From CAZWRF01 sp964636095 (GTDB lineage: Bacteria > Patescibacteriota > Minisyncoccia > JAHISW01 > Tagabacteraceae): DNA of 35,532 bases. The stretch lies in contig CAZWRF010000003.1 in NCBI GenBank assembly GCA_964636095.1, forward strand, positions 1 to 35,532, given 5' to 3'. Position 1 is the stretch's first letter, and the number at the start of each line of letters is the position of its first letter. The notes under the pieces are model-generated. The model was not told where the DNA came from and did no database searches. It saw only the letters and a list, made by a program, of their open reading frames with translations. This document shows, piece after piece, positions 23,016-33,100 of the stretch. Position numbers and translations under genes: made by a program.

Positions 23016-24734
23016 TTAAATTTCAGACAATTCTTGGGAAAGTTTTCTAAAATCTGAGAGTTTCTCCGCCAAGTCCTCTTCCCTTCCTTCGTTTTCCAGC
23101 CTGCTCACCTCTTTCGCCAACGATTCCAGTCTTTCTTTTACGTCTTCCTTTCTGAATTCTTTTACAAGAGTCTCGTGTTCTTTGTTTATGTCCTTTAATC
23201 CTTCGTAAAAAAGCTCTGCTTCAAAAGCCAGCCTGTCGCGATAGTCTTTGCCTTTTTTCTTTTCTTCAAAAACATCCGAAAAATTTTGTTTTATAAAATC
23301 GGGAAGGAAATTTTTTTCTTTTTTCCAGAAATATATGCCCATTATCCTTTCGCCCAAAAGAATTTTTCTCTTTTTTGCCGATTCAACGGGCGCTTCATCT
23401 TCAGAAAAAGCTGACATTGAGCCGGCTGTTTTTCCTGTCTTTGCTTCAAGCTTTTTGAATTCTTCCAGAACAACCCGCTCGTTCACTCCTATTTTTTTGG
23501 AAATTTCCGATACCCAGTGAGTTTTTTCAATTTCGCTTTGAACGGACAATACATAGGGCAGAACTTTTTTCTCCACCTCAAGCTTGAATCGCCTAGAGTC
23601 ACTGCTGTATCTTTTTCCCAAAATATTCAGATAAAAATCAATGACGTGCTTCGCTCCATTAACCGCGGAGAGCCAAACATCTTTGTCCGCCAGAATTATA
23701 TCAGCCGGATCTTTCCCCTCGTCCAAAGAAACCGCCCTTACTTCCAGTCCTTTCTCCAGCGCCAGGTCAATGCTTCGCTTGGCAGCCAAAAGACCCGCTT
23801 CGTCGCTGTCAAAGGCCATAACCAGATTATCTGTAAGTCGTTTTATCTTCTCCAGATGTTGCGCGGTAAGAGCTGTGCCGGAAACCGCCACTGCGTTGGT
23901 TGTGCCGACCTGGTGTGCCATAACAACATCCATCTGGCCTTCCACCAAAACACAGGCATCTTTTTTTCTTATTTCCACCTTGGCTAGGTCAAACCCGTAA
24001 AGTATTTTTGATTTGTCAAATAAAATTGTTTGTGGGGTATTGATGTATTTGCCAACCCCCTCTTTTTCCGGCCCGAATATACGGCCGGAAAAACCTACCA
24101 CCCTGCCTGAATCATCTTTTAAAGGAAACATTATCCTGCCGCGGAAGCGGTCGTAATAATCGTTTTGTATTTTGTTTCTTGTATCTTGTTTCTTCACTAC
24201 AAGCCCGGCCTTTTCCATGGCGCCGGCCGAGTATCCCTTGCCTTTTAGATAATTAAAAAGATGCCTCCATCCCCTGTTTTCCGCAGGAGAAAAACCTATG
24301 TTGAATTCTTTCAGCGAGTTGTTGGTTAGCCCGCGCTTTCTTAAATAATCCAAGGCCTCTTTGTTTGAAACAAGTTCTTTTTGGTAAAAATTGGTCGCGT
24401 CCTTCAAAAGATCCAAGAGATTTGTTTTTTCACTGGCCATTCTCGGGTCTTGGCGGGTGAGTGTTACCCCCGCCCGGTCAGCCAAAGTGCGCAACGCATC
24501 CACGAATTCCACTCCTTCAATTTGTTTTACGAATTCAAACATGTCCCCGCCCCGGTTGCAGCCGAAGCAATGCCAAATTTCTCGCGGAGGAGAAACGTAA
24601 AAAGACGGCGCCTTTTCGGAATGAAACGGGCAAACCGCCTTGTAGTTGCCTCCCGCCTTTTGGAGCTTTATGTAAGAGCCCACAACGTCCACAATGCTAA
24701 GTCTCTGCTTTATTTGTTCAACGGGAGAACTCAT
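23016..24734 (-). CDS. dnaG: DNA primase
   Basis: Primase makes RNA primers at the fork. The 572-residue protein begins with a CHC2-type zinc finger (CPFHSEKAPSFYVSP and HCFGCNRGGDMFEFV, ligands within about residues 36-60). The catalytic core has the basic RGRIMFPL segment and TOPRIM motifs: VEGQMDVVMAHQVG, VSGTAL and the acidic FDSDEAG. The C-terminal 150 residues are highly charged and helical, in the place of the DnaB helicase-binding domain, and diverge from the E. coli type. The start is ATG at 24734. A candidate promoter has its -10 only 6 nt upstream, which implies a leaderless mRNA. Confidence 0.96.
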   Translation of the reverse strand: MSSPVEQIKQRLSIVDVVGSYIKLQKAGGNYKAVCPFHSEKAPSFYVSPPREIWHCFGCNRGGDMFEFVKQIEGVEFVDALRTLADRAGVTLTRQDPRMASEKTNLLDLLKDATNFYQKELVSNKEALDYLRKRGLTNNSLKEFNIGFSPAENRGWRHLFNYLKGKGYSAGAMEKAGLVVKKQDTRNKIQNDYYDRFRGRIMFPLKDDSGRVVGFSGRIFGPEKEGVGKYINTPQTILFDKSKILYGFDLAKVEIRKKDACVLVEGQMDVVMAHQVGTTNAVAVSGTALTAQHLEKIKRLTDNLVMAFDSDEAGLLAAKRSIDLALEKGLEVRAVSLDEGKDPADIILADKDVWLSAVNGAKHVIDFYLNILGKRYSSDSRRFKLEVEKKVLPYVLSVQSEIEKTHWVSEISKKIGVNERVVLEEFKKLEAKTGKTAGSMSAFSEDEAPVESAKKRKILLGERIMGIYFWKKEKNFLPDFIKQNFSDVFEEKKKGKDYRDRLAFEAELFYEGLKDINKEHETLVKEFRKEDVKERLESLAKEVSRLENEGREEDLAEKLSDFRKLSQELSEI

Positions 24735-24740
24735 ACCATT

Positions 24741-24769
24741 ACTTTATCTCAAAAGTCCTCAAAAAGCAA
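24741..24769 (-). promoter_or_regulatory. Candidate promoter of dnaG
   Basis: On the minus strand TTGCTT (24764-24769), 17 nt and TAAAGT (24741-24746). Only 6 nt separate the -10 from the ATG. The -35 sits in the U-tract of the terminator of the upstream lytic transglycosylase gene. Confidence 0.4.
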
Positions 24770-24793
24770 AAATCCCCGCCTTGGGCGGGGTTT
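24766..24793 (-). terminator. Intrinsic terminator after the lytic transglycosylase gene
   Basis: CCCCGCC (24774-24780) pairs with GGCGGGG (24784-24790) around a 3-nt loop, followed on the minus strand by ATTTTTGCTTTTT. It lies directly downstream of the transglycosylase stop. Confidence 0.8.
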
Positions 24794-25732
24794 TTATTGA
24801 GATTGCTTTCGGGGTTTCGCCAAATACGGCGAGTCGGTAATGTCTATTTTTTTTCCCGAATAAAGAACACTCCATAAAAGCATGTCTGTTTTCTTTCTTA
24901 TTTGTTCATAGTCGTACCCGAACACGTTGGCCAGGTGATGGATAATGTCTCCCCGTCTCGTAACATAGAAAAATTTCCGGGAGCCCGTGGCGTCTATGCT
25001 TGTTTCAAGAAACAGATTTGTCCCCTCTTTTGGATACACGATAATATTGCCTCCGGGAACTTTCTTTTTCGAAAAGAAACCGGCAAGAAAAGGATTGTAT
25101 ATGCGAAGTTCGCATACGGGAACTTTCAAAATATCGGAGAGCTCCTGCCAGCTTTTGGATGTTCTCGTTGCCGCCGTGTTTAAATTTTTGGCCAACCTTT
25201 CTATTGTATCTTTTTGCTCACAGTAAAGATTGTAGTAAAGAGAAACGCCCTGAAGATACTGAAATGTCTCTATTTTAACCAGGCCTTTGGTGACCCTGCC
25301 GGGTCCTCCGTTGTAAGCCTGAATAACCTTGGACTTTAACTCCGCGCCGGAATAATATTTTTCAAACCGCTTCGAAAGATAAGCAAGGTACTTTACGCCC
25401 GCTTCATTTATGTTTTTAACTTTCATAAACTTTTGAGTTTTCGGCATTACCTGCATTATCCCCCTGGCGCCGGCCGAAGACATGAGATAGTTTCCTCCGC
25501 TTTCATACATTGCCACAACCAGGACAAGAACTCCTAGATCTTTTACACAGTATTTTTTTTCGTATTTTTTAACATATCCCTGAAGTTCGTCCCAATGAAG
25601 CATCGTTTTTTTATAAGCTGAAAGGAAAGAAAAAGATATGTCACAGTCGACTTTTTCCGAAGCAAAAACCGGCGCCGGCAGACAAGAAAACAAGAAAATA
25701 AGAAAACAGAAAATAAAGAATACTTTTTTCAT
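24794..25732 (-). CDS. Secreted lytic transglycosylase with LysM-like C-terminus
   Basis: These enzymes cut the glycan strands of peptidoglycan. The start is ATG at 25732 with GAGGTG 5 nt upstream; a TTG five codons earlier is less likely. The 312-residue protein has a signal peptide (residues 1-24, ending PVFA before SEK). An SLT domain follows, with catalytic E77 in AMYESGGN, SSAGARGIMQVMP and AYNGGPG near residue 145. The C-terminal half has two segments resembling LysM repeats (SWQELSDILKVPVCELRIYN and GDIIHHLANVFGYDYEQIR), which bind cell wall, as in MltD-type enzymes. It probably acts outside the membrane in wall growth or separation. It has its own terminator and is divergent from the 164-residue gene. 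Confidence 0.88.
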   Translation of the reverse strand: MKKVFFIFCFLIFLFSCLPAPVFASEKVDCDISFSFLSAYKKTMLHWDELQGYVKKYEKKYCVKDLGVLVLVVAMYESGGNYLMSSAGARGIMQVMPKTQKFMKVKNINEAGVKYLAYLSKRFEKYYSGAELKSKVIQAYNGGPGRVTKGLVKIETFQYLQGVSLYYNLYCEQKDTIERLAKNLNTAATRTSKSWQELSDILKVPVCELRIYNPFLAGFFSKKKVPGGNIIVYPKEGTNLFLETSIDATGSRKFFYVTRRGDIIHHLANVFGYDYEQIRKKTDMLLWSVLYSGKKIDITDSPYLAKPRKQSQ

Positions 25733-25800
25733 TTTTTCACCTCTCAAGGAACTTGTTCAATTATCTTTTATGTATACCATATTTTTGTTTTTGTTTTAAA

Positions 25801-25828
25801 TTGATTTTTGAGAATTCTGTGATATATT
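25801..25828 (+). promoter_or_regulatory. Promoter of the 164-residue gene
   Basis: TTGATT (25801-25806), 16 nt and TATATT (25823-25828), with TGA as an extended -10. The predicted leader is about 35 nt and contains AAAGG before the start codon. Confidence 0.6.
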
Positions 25829-25869
25829 AATAAAATAAACAGTCACCTTGAAAACGAAAGGCGGAAAAT

Positions 25870-26364
25870 ATGTGCAACCTGGACCACGGCAGCTTTATGT
25901 ATAAGCTGTTTGAAGAAATAGAGAAAAGAATAAAACTGGATGAAAAATTCGGAAAAATAGAATTTGGATTCATCCCTCCAAAAATTCAACACCCAAGTAA
26001 TATTATTATAAGAATGGCAATAGGTACCACTTACACCAAGCTAAGACAAAGCCACAACATAAATTTCAGCGAAAATACCATTATGGACGTCGAGTCTATG
26101 AGCCCGAAAATTTTAGCAGGGATAATTATTCAAATGTCCATGCAGCTGACAAAAAAGATAAACGGATTGAAACCGATTACAAAACAATCAGATTTTGGAA
26201 ACAAAAAAATATACTGGAATATTTTGGACGCCGTACTTGGGCTTTTTGTGGACAAGCTGGCCGAAGTGGCCTCCAACAAGCATTTTGAAGAAAAAATGAA
26301 ATCAGTAGAAAATTTTATAAAACTGCTTCAGGCAAGTCCGCCCAAAAGAGAAAATTTCAACTAA
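25870..26364 (+). CDS. Hypothetical protein, 164 residues
   Basis: I do not recognise a family. The protein is soluble, Lys- and Ile-rich and Met-rich in the middle (ILAGIIIQMSMQLTKKI near residues 80-96). It has no signal peptide or membrane helix and looks mixed alpha/beta. The start is supported by AAAGGCGG 6 nt upstream and by a good promoter at 25801. An intrinsic terminator follows immediately, so it is an independent gene set between the transglycosylase and rpoC. The complete promoter, ribosome binding site and terminator make it very likely a real gene of unknown role. Confidence 0.75.
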   Translation: MCNLDHGSFMYKLFEEIEKRIKLDEKFGKIEFGFIPPKIQHPSNIIIRMAIGTTYTKLRQSHNINFSENTIMDVESMSPKILAGIIIQMSMQLTKKINGLKPITKQSDFGNKKIYWNILDAVLGLFVDKLAEVASNKHFEEKMKSVENFIKLLQASPPKRENFN

Positions 26365-26396
26365 ACCCCCGCGACATATGCCGCGGGGGTTTTTAT
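26363..26396. terminator. Intrinsic terminator after the 164-residue gene
   Basis: ACCCCCGCG (26365-26373) pairs with CGCGGGGGT (26382-26390) around an 8-nt loop, followed by TTTTATA on the plus strand. On the minus strand it lies about 30 nt after rpoC with a shorter T-run, so it may also end rpoC transcription. A perfect 14-bp palindrome, ATAGTTTAAACTAT, lies between it and the rpoC stop. Confidence 0.8.
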
Positions 26397-26420
26397 ATAG
26401 TTTAAACTATTTTGTATAGA

Positions 26421-29400
26421 TTATTTCTTGGCTTCCTCCTCTTTTGCGCCCGCGTCCTCACTCCCCTCTTCATCTTCCTCGTCGGAAAAGGTAATACCGG
26501 CTTTTTTGGAGCTCTCCAAGTCTTTTCTGTAACCCGTGCCGGCCGGAATAAGCCGGCCGATGATAACGTTCTCCTTGAGGCCTCTCAGCACGTCTTTACC
26601 TCCCTCTGTAGCCGTAGTAATAAGCACTCTGGCCGTATCCTGGAATGAAGCTGAAGAAAGGAAGCTTGAGGTGGAAAGCGACACCTTGGTAACACCCAAA
26701 AGAAGCTGTTCGGCTTCCGCTTCTTTGCCTCCTTCCTCTTTTACATTTTTATTTTTTTCAAGAAGAAGAGCCCTTTCCACTATTTTTTCAATGTTGAAAT
26801 CGGTATCACCCGGATCTTTTATTCTGAAGCGAGAAAACATTTGCCTCACTATAATTTCTATGTGTTTATCGTGAATGGAGACTCCCTGATTTCTGTACAC
26901 ATAGCCCACTTCTTTCAAAATATAATTTTGGGCCGTTTTTTTGCCCGCCACTTTGAAAAGAATTTTTATATCTATAGCGCCGTCGGTAAGGGGATCGCCG
27001 GCCTTCACTTCGTCATTTTCTTTTACCAAAACTCTTTTCCCGAACGGAATAACATACTCCAGCGCTTCGCTGTCCTTTTTCTTGGATTTTGATTTTGTTG
27101 CCTTCGGATCCTTAACGCTTTCTTTGGAAGGCAAGATCAAAACTTTCTTTTCTTTTATTTCTTTTCCTTCGGTAACACTGGCCTCTTTTACTTCCAAAAC
27201 AGTACCGTCCACTTCGCTAATAACGGCCAAATTAGAAGGCGTCCTCATCTCAAAAAGTTCTTCAACGCGGGGAAGGCCCAGAGTGATGTCCCCGCCTTTT
27301 GCGGCAACTCCACCCGTGTGGAAAGTTCTCATTGTAAGCTGGGTGCCGGGCTCTCCAATGGCCTGAGCGGCAACAATACCTACCGCCTCGCCAAGCTTAA
27401 CGGGCTCGTTAATTCCAAGGTCGGAACCGTAGCACTTTTGGCAAACACCAAGGAAAGACTTGCAACTTAAAGGCGACCTTACGTGAACCTCGTTTATGTC
27501 CGATTCATTTATTTCCTCTGCTTCTTTGGCCGTAAGCAAGCGGCCTTTTTTAAAAGAAGAGCCGTTCTTTATTTCCAAATCCGAAGCCAAAACTCTACCC
27601 TTTAGCTTGTTGGCAAAATTACCCTCAAAAGTTGCCGCAGATGGTCTTCTAATTTTGCTTCCCTTTTTGTCTCCGCAATCTTCTTCTCCCACGATTACAT
27701 CCTGTGCTACATCAACCAACCGCCTTGTAAGGTAACCGGCCTTGGCTGTTTTTAGAGCGGTGTCGGCTGTTCCTTTCCTTGCGCCGTGAGTAGAAATAAA
27801 ATATTCCAAAACGTTAAGACCTTCTTTATAGGAAGAGATGATGGGAAAATCTATGGTTCTTCCTGCCGGGTTAACAACCAGTCCTTTCATTCCTGTCATT
27901 TGGTTTATTTGGCTCCACGAGCCCCGGGCAGCCGAAGAAACCATGCTGAAAACGGGACCAAACGGGTCCAGGCTCGCGGGAACCATTTCATCCACTTTTC
28001 TTTTTGCTTCGCTCCATATACCCGTTGATTTTTGGTATCTTTCATCAAAAGTAAGAAGCCCTTCTTCGTATTGCTTGTGTGCGTCTCTTCCTTTCTCCGC
28101 CGCCTCCTTGATAATAGATATTTTTTCCGCTGGTTCTCTAAGGTCGCCCATTCCCCAGGATATACCCGACTTTGTAGCGTATTGAAAACCGAAATTTTTT
28201 ATTTTATCCAAAATACCCGCCATGGCTTTTGTGCCATAGTGTCCTATGAGATCTTCTATAAGCTTGGCCAGTCTTTTCTTGCCAAATTCTTCATTTATAA
28301 AGCCGTAATCCGAAGGCAAAACACTGTTGAAAAGCAACCTGCCCACGGTTGTTTCTATTACTTTGTCTTTAAGAACTTTGTATTTGGGGGTATCTGTCAC
28401 TCTTACTTTTATGAGAGCTCTCAAATCAACAATATTAAAATCATACGCCAAAATAGCTTCGTTGGGTGTTGAAAAATATCTTCCCTCTCCTTCAACACCC
28501 GGCTGAACGCGCGTCATAAAAAAACATCCCAAAACTATGTCCTGCGAGGGGTTTACCACGGGGTCGCCCGTACGGGGAATAAGAAGGTTCTTGTCCGATG
28601 CCATTATTTCTCTCGCCTCTTCTTGAGCTTCGTTGCTTAAGGGAACATGAACGGCCATCTGGTCGCCATCGAAGTCGGCATTGAAGGCCGAGCAAACCAA
28701 AGGATGTACCTGAATGGCGTTGCCTTCAATAAGAATTGGCTGAAATGCCTGAATGCCCAAGCGGTGAAGAGTAGGAGCACGATTTAAAAGAACATATTTG
28801 TTCTTAATAACTTCTTCCAAAATCTCCCAAACATCGTCGGTTTTTTCTTCTATCAGCCGGTTGGCTCCGCGTATATTGTGAGCCAGCTCCCTGTTTATGA
28901 GATTGGATATTACAAACGGCCTGAAAAGTTCAAGCGCCATTTCTTTGGGCAAACCGCACTGGTTGAGCTTAAGATTCGGCCCGACTACGATAACGGACCT
29001 ACCGGAGTAATCAACACGCTTACCCAAAAGATTTTGTCTAAATCTACCCTGCTTTCCTCTGAGCATGTCGGCCAAAGACCGGAGAGGCCTCTTCTGCGAC
29101 TGGCTTACAACGGCTCCCTGCGCACGCCTTATAGAATTGTCTATCAAAGCATCTATTGATTCCTGGAGCATTCTTTTTTCGTTTCTTACAATTACATCGG
29201 GAGCTTTAAGATCAAGCAATCTTTTTAGCCTGTTGTTTCTATTTAAAACCCTTCTATAAAGGTCGTTGACATCAGAAGTGGCATGTCGGCCGCCGTCCAA
29301 TTGAACCATTGGCCTCAATGCGGGCGGAATAACGGGAAGATTGGTAAGAAACATCCATTCGGGGCGAATATTGAGCCTTTTCATTGATTTAACCAAAGCT

Positions 29401-30155
29401 ACCTGCCTGGATATTTTCTTTTTGTTCTGAGGGGAAGCCGCTTCGTATTTTTTTTCAAACTTTTCTCTAAGTTTGTCCAAATCTAGATTTTGGCAAATAT
29501 CATACAAAGTTTCCGCTCCGGAACCAGCTTCAAAAAATTCTCCGTATTTCAAACTGAGCCGCCTGTAGGTAACTTCGTCAAAGACTTTGTTCAAAGCCAC
29601 GCTTTCGATTTCCTTTTTCGCGGAAGTAACCATGCTCTTAAGGTCCGCCTTGTCTTTTTTGGATTCGGCTCTCTTTCTTTTTATTTTGTACTCCTTATCG
29701 AGAGCCTCAAAAATTTCAGCTCTCATTTTCTCGTCTACTTTGGTAACAATGTACCCGGCAAAATAAATCACTTTTTCCAAATCCGATATAGTCATGGACA
29801 AAATAAGGCCAAGCCGCGAGGGAACGCCGCGCAAAAACCAAATATGCGAGACCGGAGAAGCCAAGGCAATGTGCCCCATCCTTTCCCTTCTTACTACCGA
29901 GCGAGTTACTTCAACGCCACATTTTTCACATACAATCCCTTTGTATCTTATCCTCCTATACTTTCCGCAGTAACATTCATAATCCTTTTCCGGCCCAAAA
30001 ATCCGCTCGTCAAAAAGACCGTCTCTTTCCGGCCGCTGTGTTCTGTAGTTTATTGTCTCCGCCTTTGTGACTTCGCCAAAAGACCACGACAAAATATCCT
30101 CAGGCGAGGCAAGTTTCAGCAAAATCGCGTCAAAATCTGTGGTTTTAGTGTTCAT
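26421..30155 (-). CDS. rpoC: RNA polymerase beta' subunit
   Basis: This is the largest catalytic subunit of RNA polymerase. The 1244-residue protein has the N-terminal zinc site (C61, C63, C76, C79 in ECYCG and CEKCG), the clamp and rudder regions and the active-site motif NADFDGDQ with D494, D496 and D498. The bridge helix and trigger-loop regions (RGSWSQINQMTGMKGLV, and GEPGTQLTMRTFHTGG) and the second zinc site (CKSFLGVCQKCYG with an upstream Cys in EDCGDK) follow. The tail is acidic (SDEEDEEGSEDAGAKEEE). The ATG lies 11 nt inside the end of rpoB, so the two subunits are translationally coupled. Confidence 0.98.
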   Translation of the reverse strand: MNTKTTDFDAILLKLASPEDILSWSFGEVTKAETINYRTQRPERDGLFDERIFGPEKDYECYCGKYRRIRYKGIVCEKCGVEVTRSVVRRERMGHIALASPVSHIWFLRGVPSRLGLILSMTISDLEKVIYFAGYIVTKVDEKMRAEIFEALDKEYKIKRKRAESKKDKADLKSMVTSAKKEIESVALNKVFDEVTYRRLSLKYGEFFEAGSGAETLYDICQNLDLDKLREKFEKKYEAASPQNKKKISRQVALVKSMKRLNIRPEWMFLTNLPVIPPALRPMVQLDGGRHATSDVNDLYRRVLNRNNRLKRLLDLKAPDVIVRNEKRMLQESIDALIDNSIRRAQGAVVSQSQKRPLRSLADMLRGKQGRFRQNLLGKRVDYSGRSVIVVGPNLKLNQCGLPKEMALELFRPFVISNLINRELAHNIRGANRLIEEKTDDVWEILEEVIKNKYVLLNRAPTLHRLGIQAFQPILIEGNAIQVHPLVCSAFNADFDGDQMAVHVPLSNEAQEEAREIMASDKNLLIPRTGDPVVNPSQDIVLGCFFMTRVQPGVEGEGRYFSTPNEAILAYDFNIVDLRALIKVRVTDTPKYKVLKDKVIETTVGRLLFNSVLPSDYGFINEEFGKKRLAKLIEDLIGHYGTKAMAGILDKIKNFGFQYATKSGISWGMGDLREPAEKISIIKEAAEKGRDAHKQYEEGLLTFDERYQKSTGIWSEAKRKVDEMVPASLDPFGPVFSMVSSAARGSWSQINQMTGMKGLVVNPAGRTIDFPIISSYKEGLNVLEYFISTHGARKGTADTALKTAKAGYLTRRLVDVAQDVIVGEEDCGDKKGSKIRRPSAATFEGNFANKLKGRVLASDLEIKNGSSFKKGRLLTAKEAEEINESDINEVHVRSPLSCKSFLGVCQKCYGSDLGINEPVKLGEAVGIVAAQAIGEPGTQLTMRTFHTGGVAAKGGDITLGLPRVEELFEMRTPSNLAVISEVDGTVLEVKEASVTEGKEIKEKKVLILPSKESVKDPKATKSKSKKKDSEALEYVIPFGKRVLVKENDEVKAGDPLTDGAIDIKILFKVAGKKTAQNYILKEVGYVYRNQGVSIHDKHIEIIVRQMFSRFRIKDPGDTDFNIEKIVERALLLEKNKNVKEEGGKEAEAEQLLLGVTKVSLSTSSFLSSASFQDTARVLITTATEGGKDVLRGLKENVIIGRLIPAGTGYRKDLESSKKAGITFSDEEDEEGSEDAGAKEEEAKK

Positions 30156-33100
30156 GGTCCTCGTTTTTTTCCAAAATTACGTTTAATGAAAGTCCTTTAA
30201 GTTCGTTTACTAAAACATGAAAAGAAGCTGGAATATTGGGATTTCTGAAGTTTTCCCCACGAATGATGGCATCAAAAACTCCGGTTCTTCCCAAAACGTC
30301 ATCTGACTTTATTGTGAGCATTTCCTGAAGAGTATGGGCCGCTCCATATCCTTCAAGAGCCCAAACTTCCATTTCACCAAACCTCTGTCCTCCCCCCTGG
30401 GCCTTACCTCCCAAAGGCTGCTGAGTAATAAGAGAATACGGGCCAACGGACCTCATGTGAAGCTTGTCTTCAACCATGTGAATAAGTTTCATCATGTAAA
30501 TCTGCCCTACTGCCACTTTTTGAGTGAACGATTCTCCTGTGCGGCCGTCAAAAAGCTTTACTTTCCCGTCTTCCGGCAAACCGGCGGCTTTCAATTCCTC
30601 TCTTATCTCACTCTCGGTAACTCCGGCAAACGGAGGAGTAATAGCCTGGTACTTTAACCTTTCGGCCGCCCAGCCAAGATGTGTTTCAAGAATTTGCCCT
30701 ATATTCATTCGAGATGCCACCCCCAAAGGGTTGAGAATAATGTCAACCGGCGTACCATCTTCAAGATACGGCATATCTTCAATGGGCAAAATTTTTGAAA
30801 TAACTCCTTTATTCCCGTGGCGTCCGGCAAGCTTGTCTCCAACAGAAACTTTTCTAAGCTGGGCCAGTTCAACTCTTATCTCTTTTATCACTCCCGTCTC
30901 AAGCTTGTCTCCCCTTTCCCTTGAGAAAACCTTTACTCCGATAACGCGCCCTCTTTTCCCGTGTTCAAGACGAAGAGAAGTATCTTTTACTTCTCTGGCT
31001 TTTTCTCCGAAAATTGACCGAAGAAGCCTTTCTTCGGGAGTAAGCTCTACTTCTCCCTTCGGCGATATCTTTCCCACCAAAATGTCACCGGCTCTTACTT
31101 CAGCCCCAACTCTAACTATGCCCTCTTCATCCAAATCTTTCAGTTTGTCTTCGCCAACGTTTGGAATATCATAAGTGGTAATTTCGGGGCCAAGTTTTGT
31201 GTCGCGCACTTTTATGGCAAATTCTTCAATGTGAATTGAGGTGAAAGTATCTTTTTCTACCAGGCGCTCGGAAAGTATAATAGCGTCTTCAAAGTTTGCG
31301 CCGCCCCAGGAGAGAAAAGCCACCAGAATATTTTTACCCAAGGCCAACTGTCCGTTTTCGGTTGAGCTGCTGTCGGCCATAACTTGGCCTTTTTTAACGG
31401 TGTCGCCAACGTCCACTATGGGACCCTGGTCTATTATTGTAAAATCGTTTGATCTTAAAAAATTAACTAGCGGATAATTTTTGTCTTTGCCCGTTTTATT
31501 CTTTACAATTATCTTTTCTGCGTCAACATATTTTACGGTACCCTCTTCCTCAGCAATAACAAGCCGTCCGCTATCACGGGCCGCTTTTTCTTCCCACCCC
31601 GTTGAAACCAGAGGCGTTTCAGGCCTAAGACAAGGAACTGCCTGCCTTTGCATGTTTGACCCCATCAGCGCCCTGTTAGCGTCGTCGTGCTCCAAAAAAG
31701 GAATAAGAGAAGTTGCCACGCTAAATCCCTGCTGTGAAGATACGTCTATAAAATCCACTTCGTTTTTGGCCACAATGCCGGGCTGAAGGCCGGCTCTGGC
31801 TTCAACTTCTTTGTCAGTGATATTTCCATCCTTATCGTAATTGATGCCGGCATGAGCTATATTGTATTTCGATTCCTCAAAGGCATCCAAATAAACAATT
31901 TCTCCGGTAATCTTCCCGTTTTTTATCCGTCTGTATGGTGTTTCTAAAATGCCGTATTCATTAAGGCGAGCATAAGTAGAGAGGTGTACAACCAATCCTA
32001 TATTCGGACCCTCGGGCGTTTCAATGGGACAAATACGACCGTAGTGAGACGGGTGAACATCACGAACCTCAAATCCTGCCCTTTCTCTGGTAAGCCCTCC
32101 GGGGCCAAGCGCGGTAAGCCTTCGCAAGTGTTCAAGCTCAGAAAGAACATTTTCCTGACTCATAAACTGAGAGAGCTGATTGGTAGCAAAAAATTCTTTT
32201 ACTATAGCCGAAAAAGGACGGGCATTTACAAGTTGAACAGAGGTGAGGGTTTCGGCGTCCAAGGTAGACATTCTGTCCTGAATTGCCTTTCTCATTCTGG
32301 TCATACCGACCCTCAATCTTTCCTGAAGCAGCTCTCCTATGGCTCTTATGCGCCTGTTTCCAAGATGGTCAATGTCGTCGGCTTCCGCCATTGGATTGTC
32401 GTTCAATTTTATTATTTCAGAGATAACAGCAATCAGGTCGTCCTTTGTAATTACACGAGGCTCGTTTTTAACGTTGTCCATGGGAAACCCGAGACGCTGG
32501 TTGAGCTTGTAACGCCCCACTTTTGAAAGATCATACCTGGATTCGTTAAACATGGCTTCAAGAAGCTCTTTGGCATTTTGAACAGTAGCCAGCTCGCCCG
32601 GCCTTATTCGCTTGAAAAGCTCTATAAAGGCCTCGTCGGAGCTTTTGGTCTCATCTTTTTCAAGAGTTTGCCTTATATAATCAACGTCTCCGAATTTTAC
32701 TTTTTTAAAAGCATCGAGAATATCCTCGGTTGTTGAAAGTCCAAAAATTCTTAAAAGAGTGGTTACGGCCACTTTTCTTTTTCTGTCTATGCGAACAAAA
32801 ATGGCGCCGTCAGATTCAGTTTCCATTTCAATCCAAGCGCCTCTATTGGGTATTATTTTTGCTCCAAAATTCTTCTTTCCTCTGTAAATGTTCATCGTAA
32901 AATACGCGCCAAAAGAGCGAGCCAGTTGAGAAACTATTACACGCTCTACTCCGTTGACCACAAACGTACCATGATTTGTCATCAGGGGAAAATCCGCTAG
33001 AAAAATTTCGTGTTCTTTTGTTTCTTTTGTAACTTTGTTTTTGAGGCGGACTTGTACTTTAAGCGACGCTTCATATGACATGCTGTTGGCCTTGGCATAA

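Noticed and set aside
25733..25747. TTG start for the lytic transglycosylase, five codons upstream
   Set aside because: GAGGTG lies inside those codons at the right distance for the ATG at 25732, which also begins a normal signal peptide.
26398..26411. Perfect palindrome ATAGTTTAAACTAT after rpoC, as an operator
   Set aside because: It lies downstream of a stop codon in AT-rich sequence, with no gene starting nearby that it could control.
29490..31174. Long plus-strand open frames (236 and 216 codons) opposite rpoC and rpoB
   Set aside because: They are mirror frames of strongly conserved minus-strand genes, their translations have no domain features, and no promoter or ribosome site supports them.
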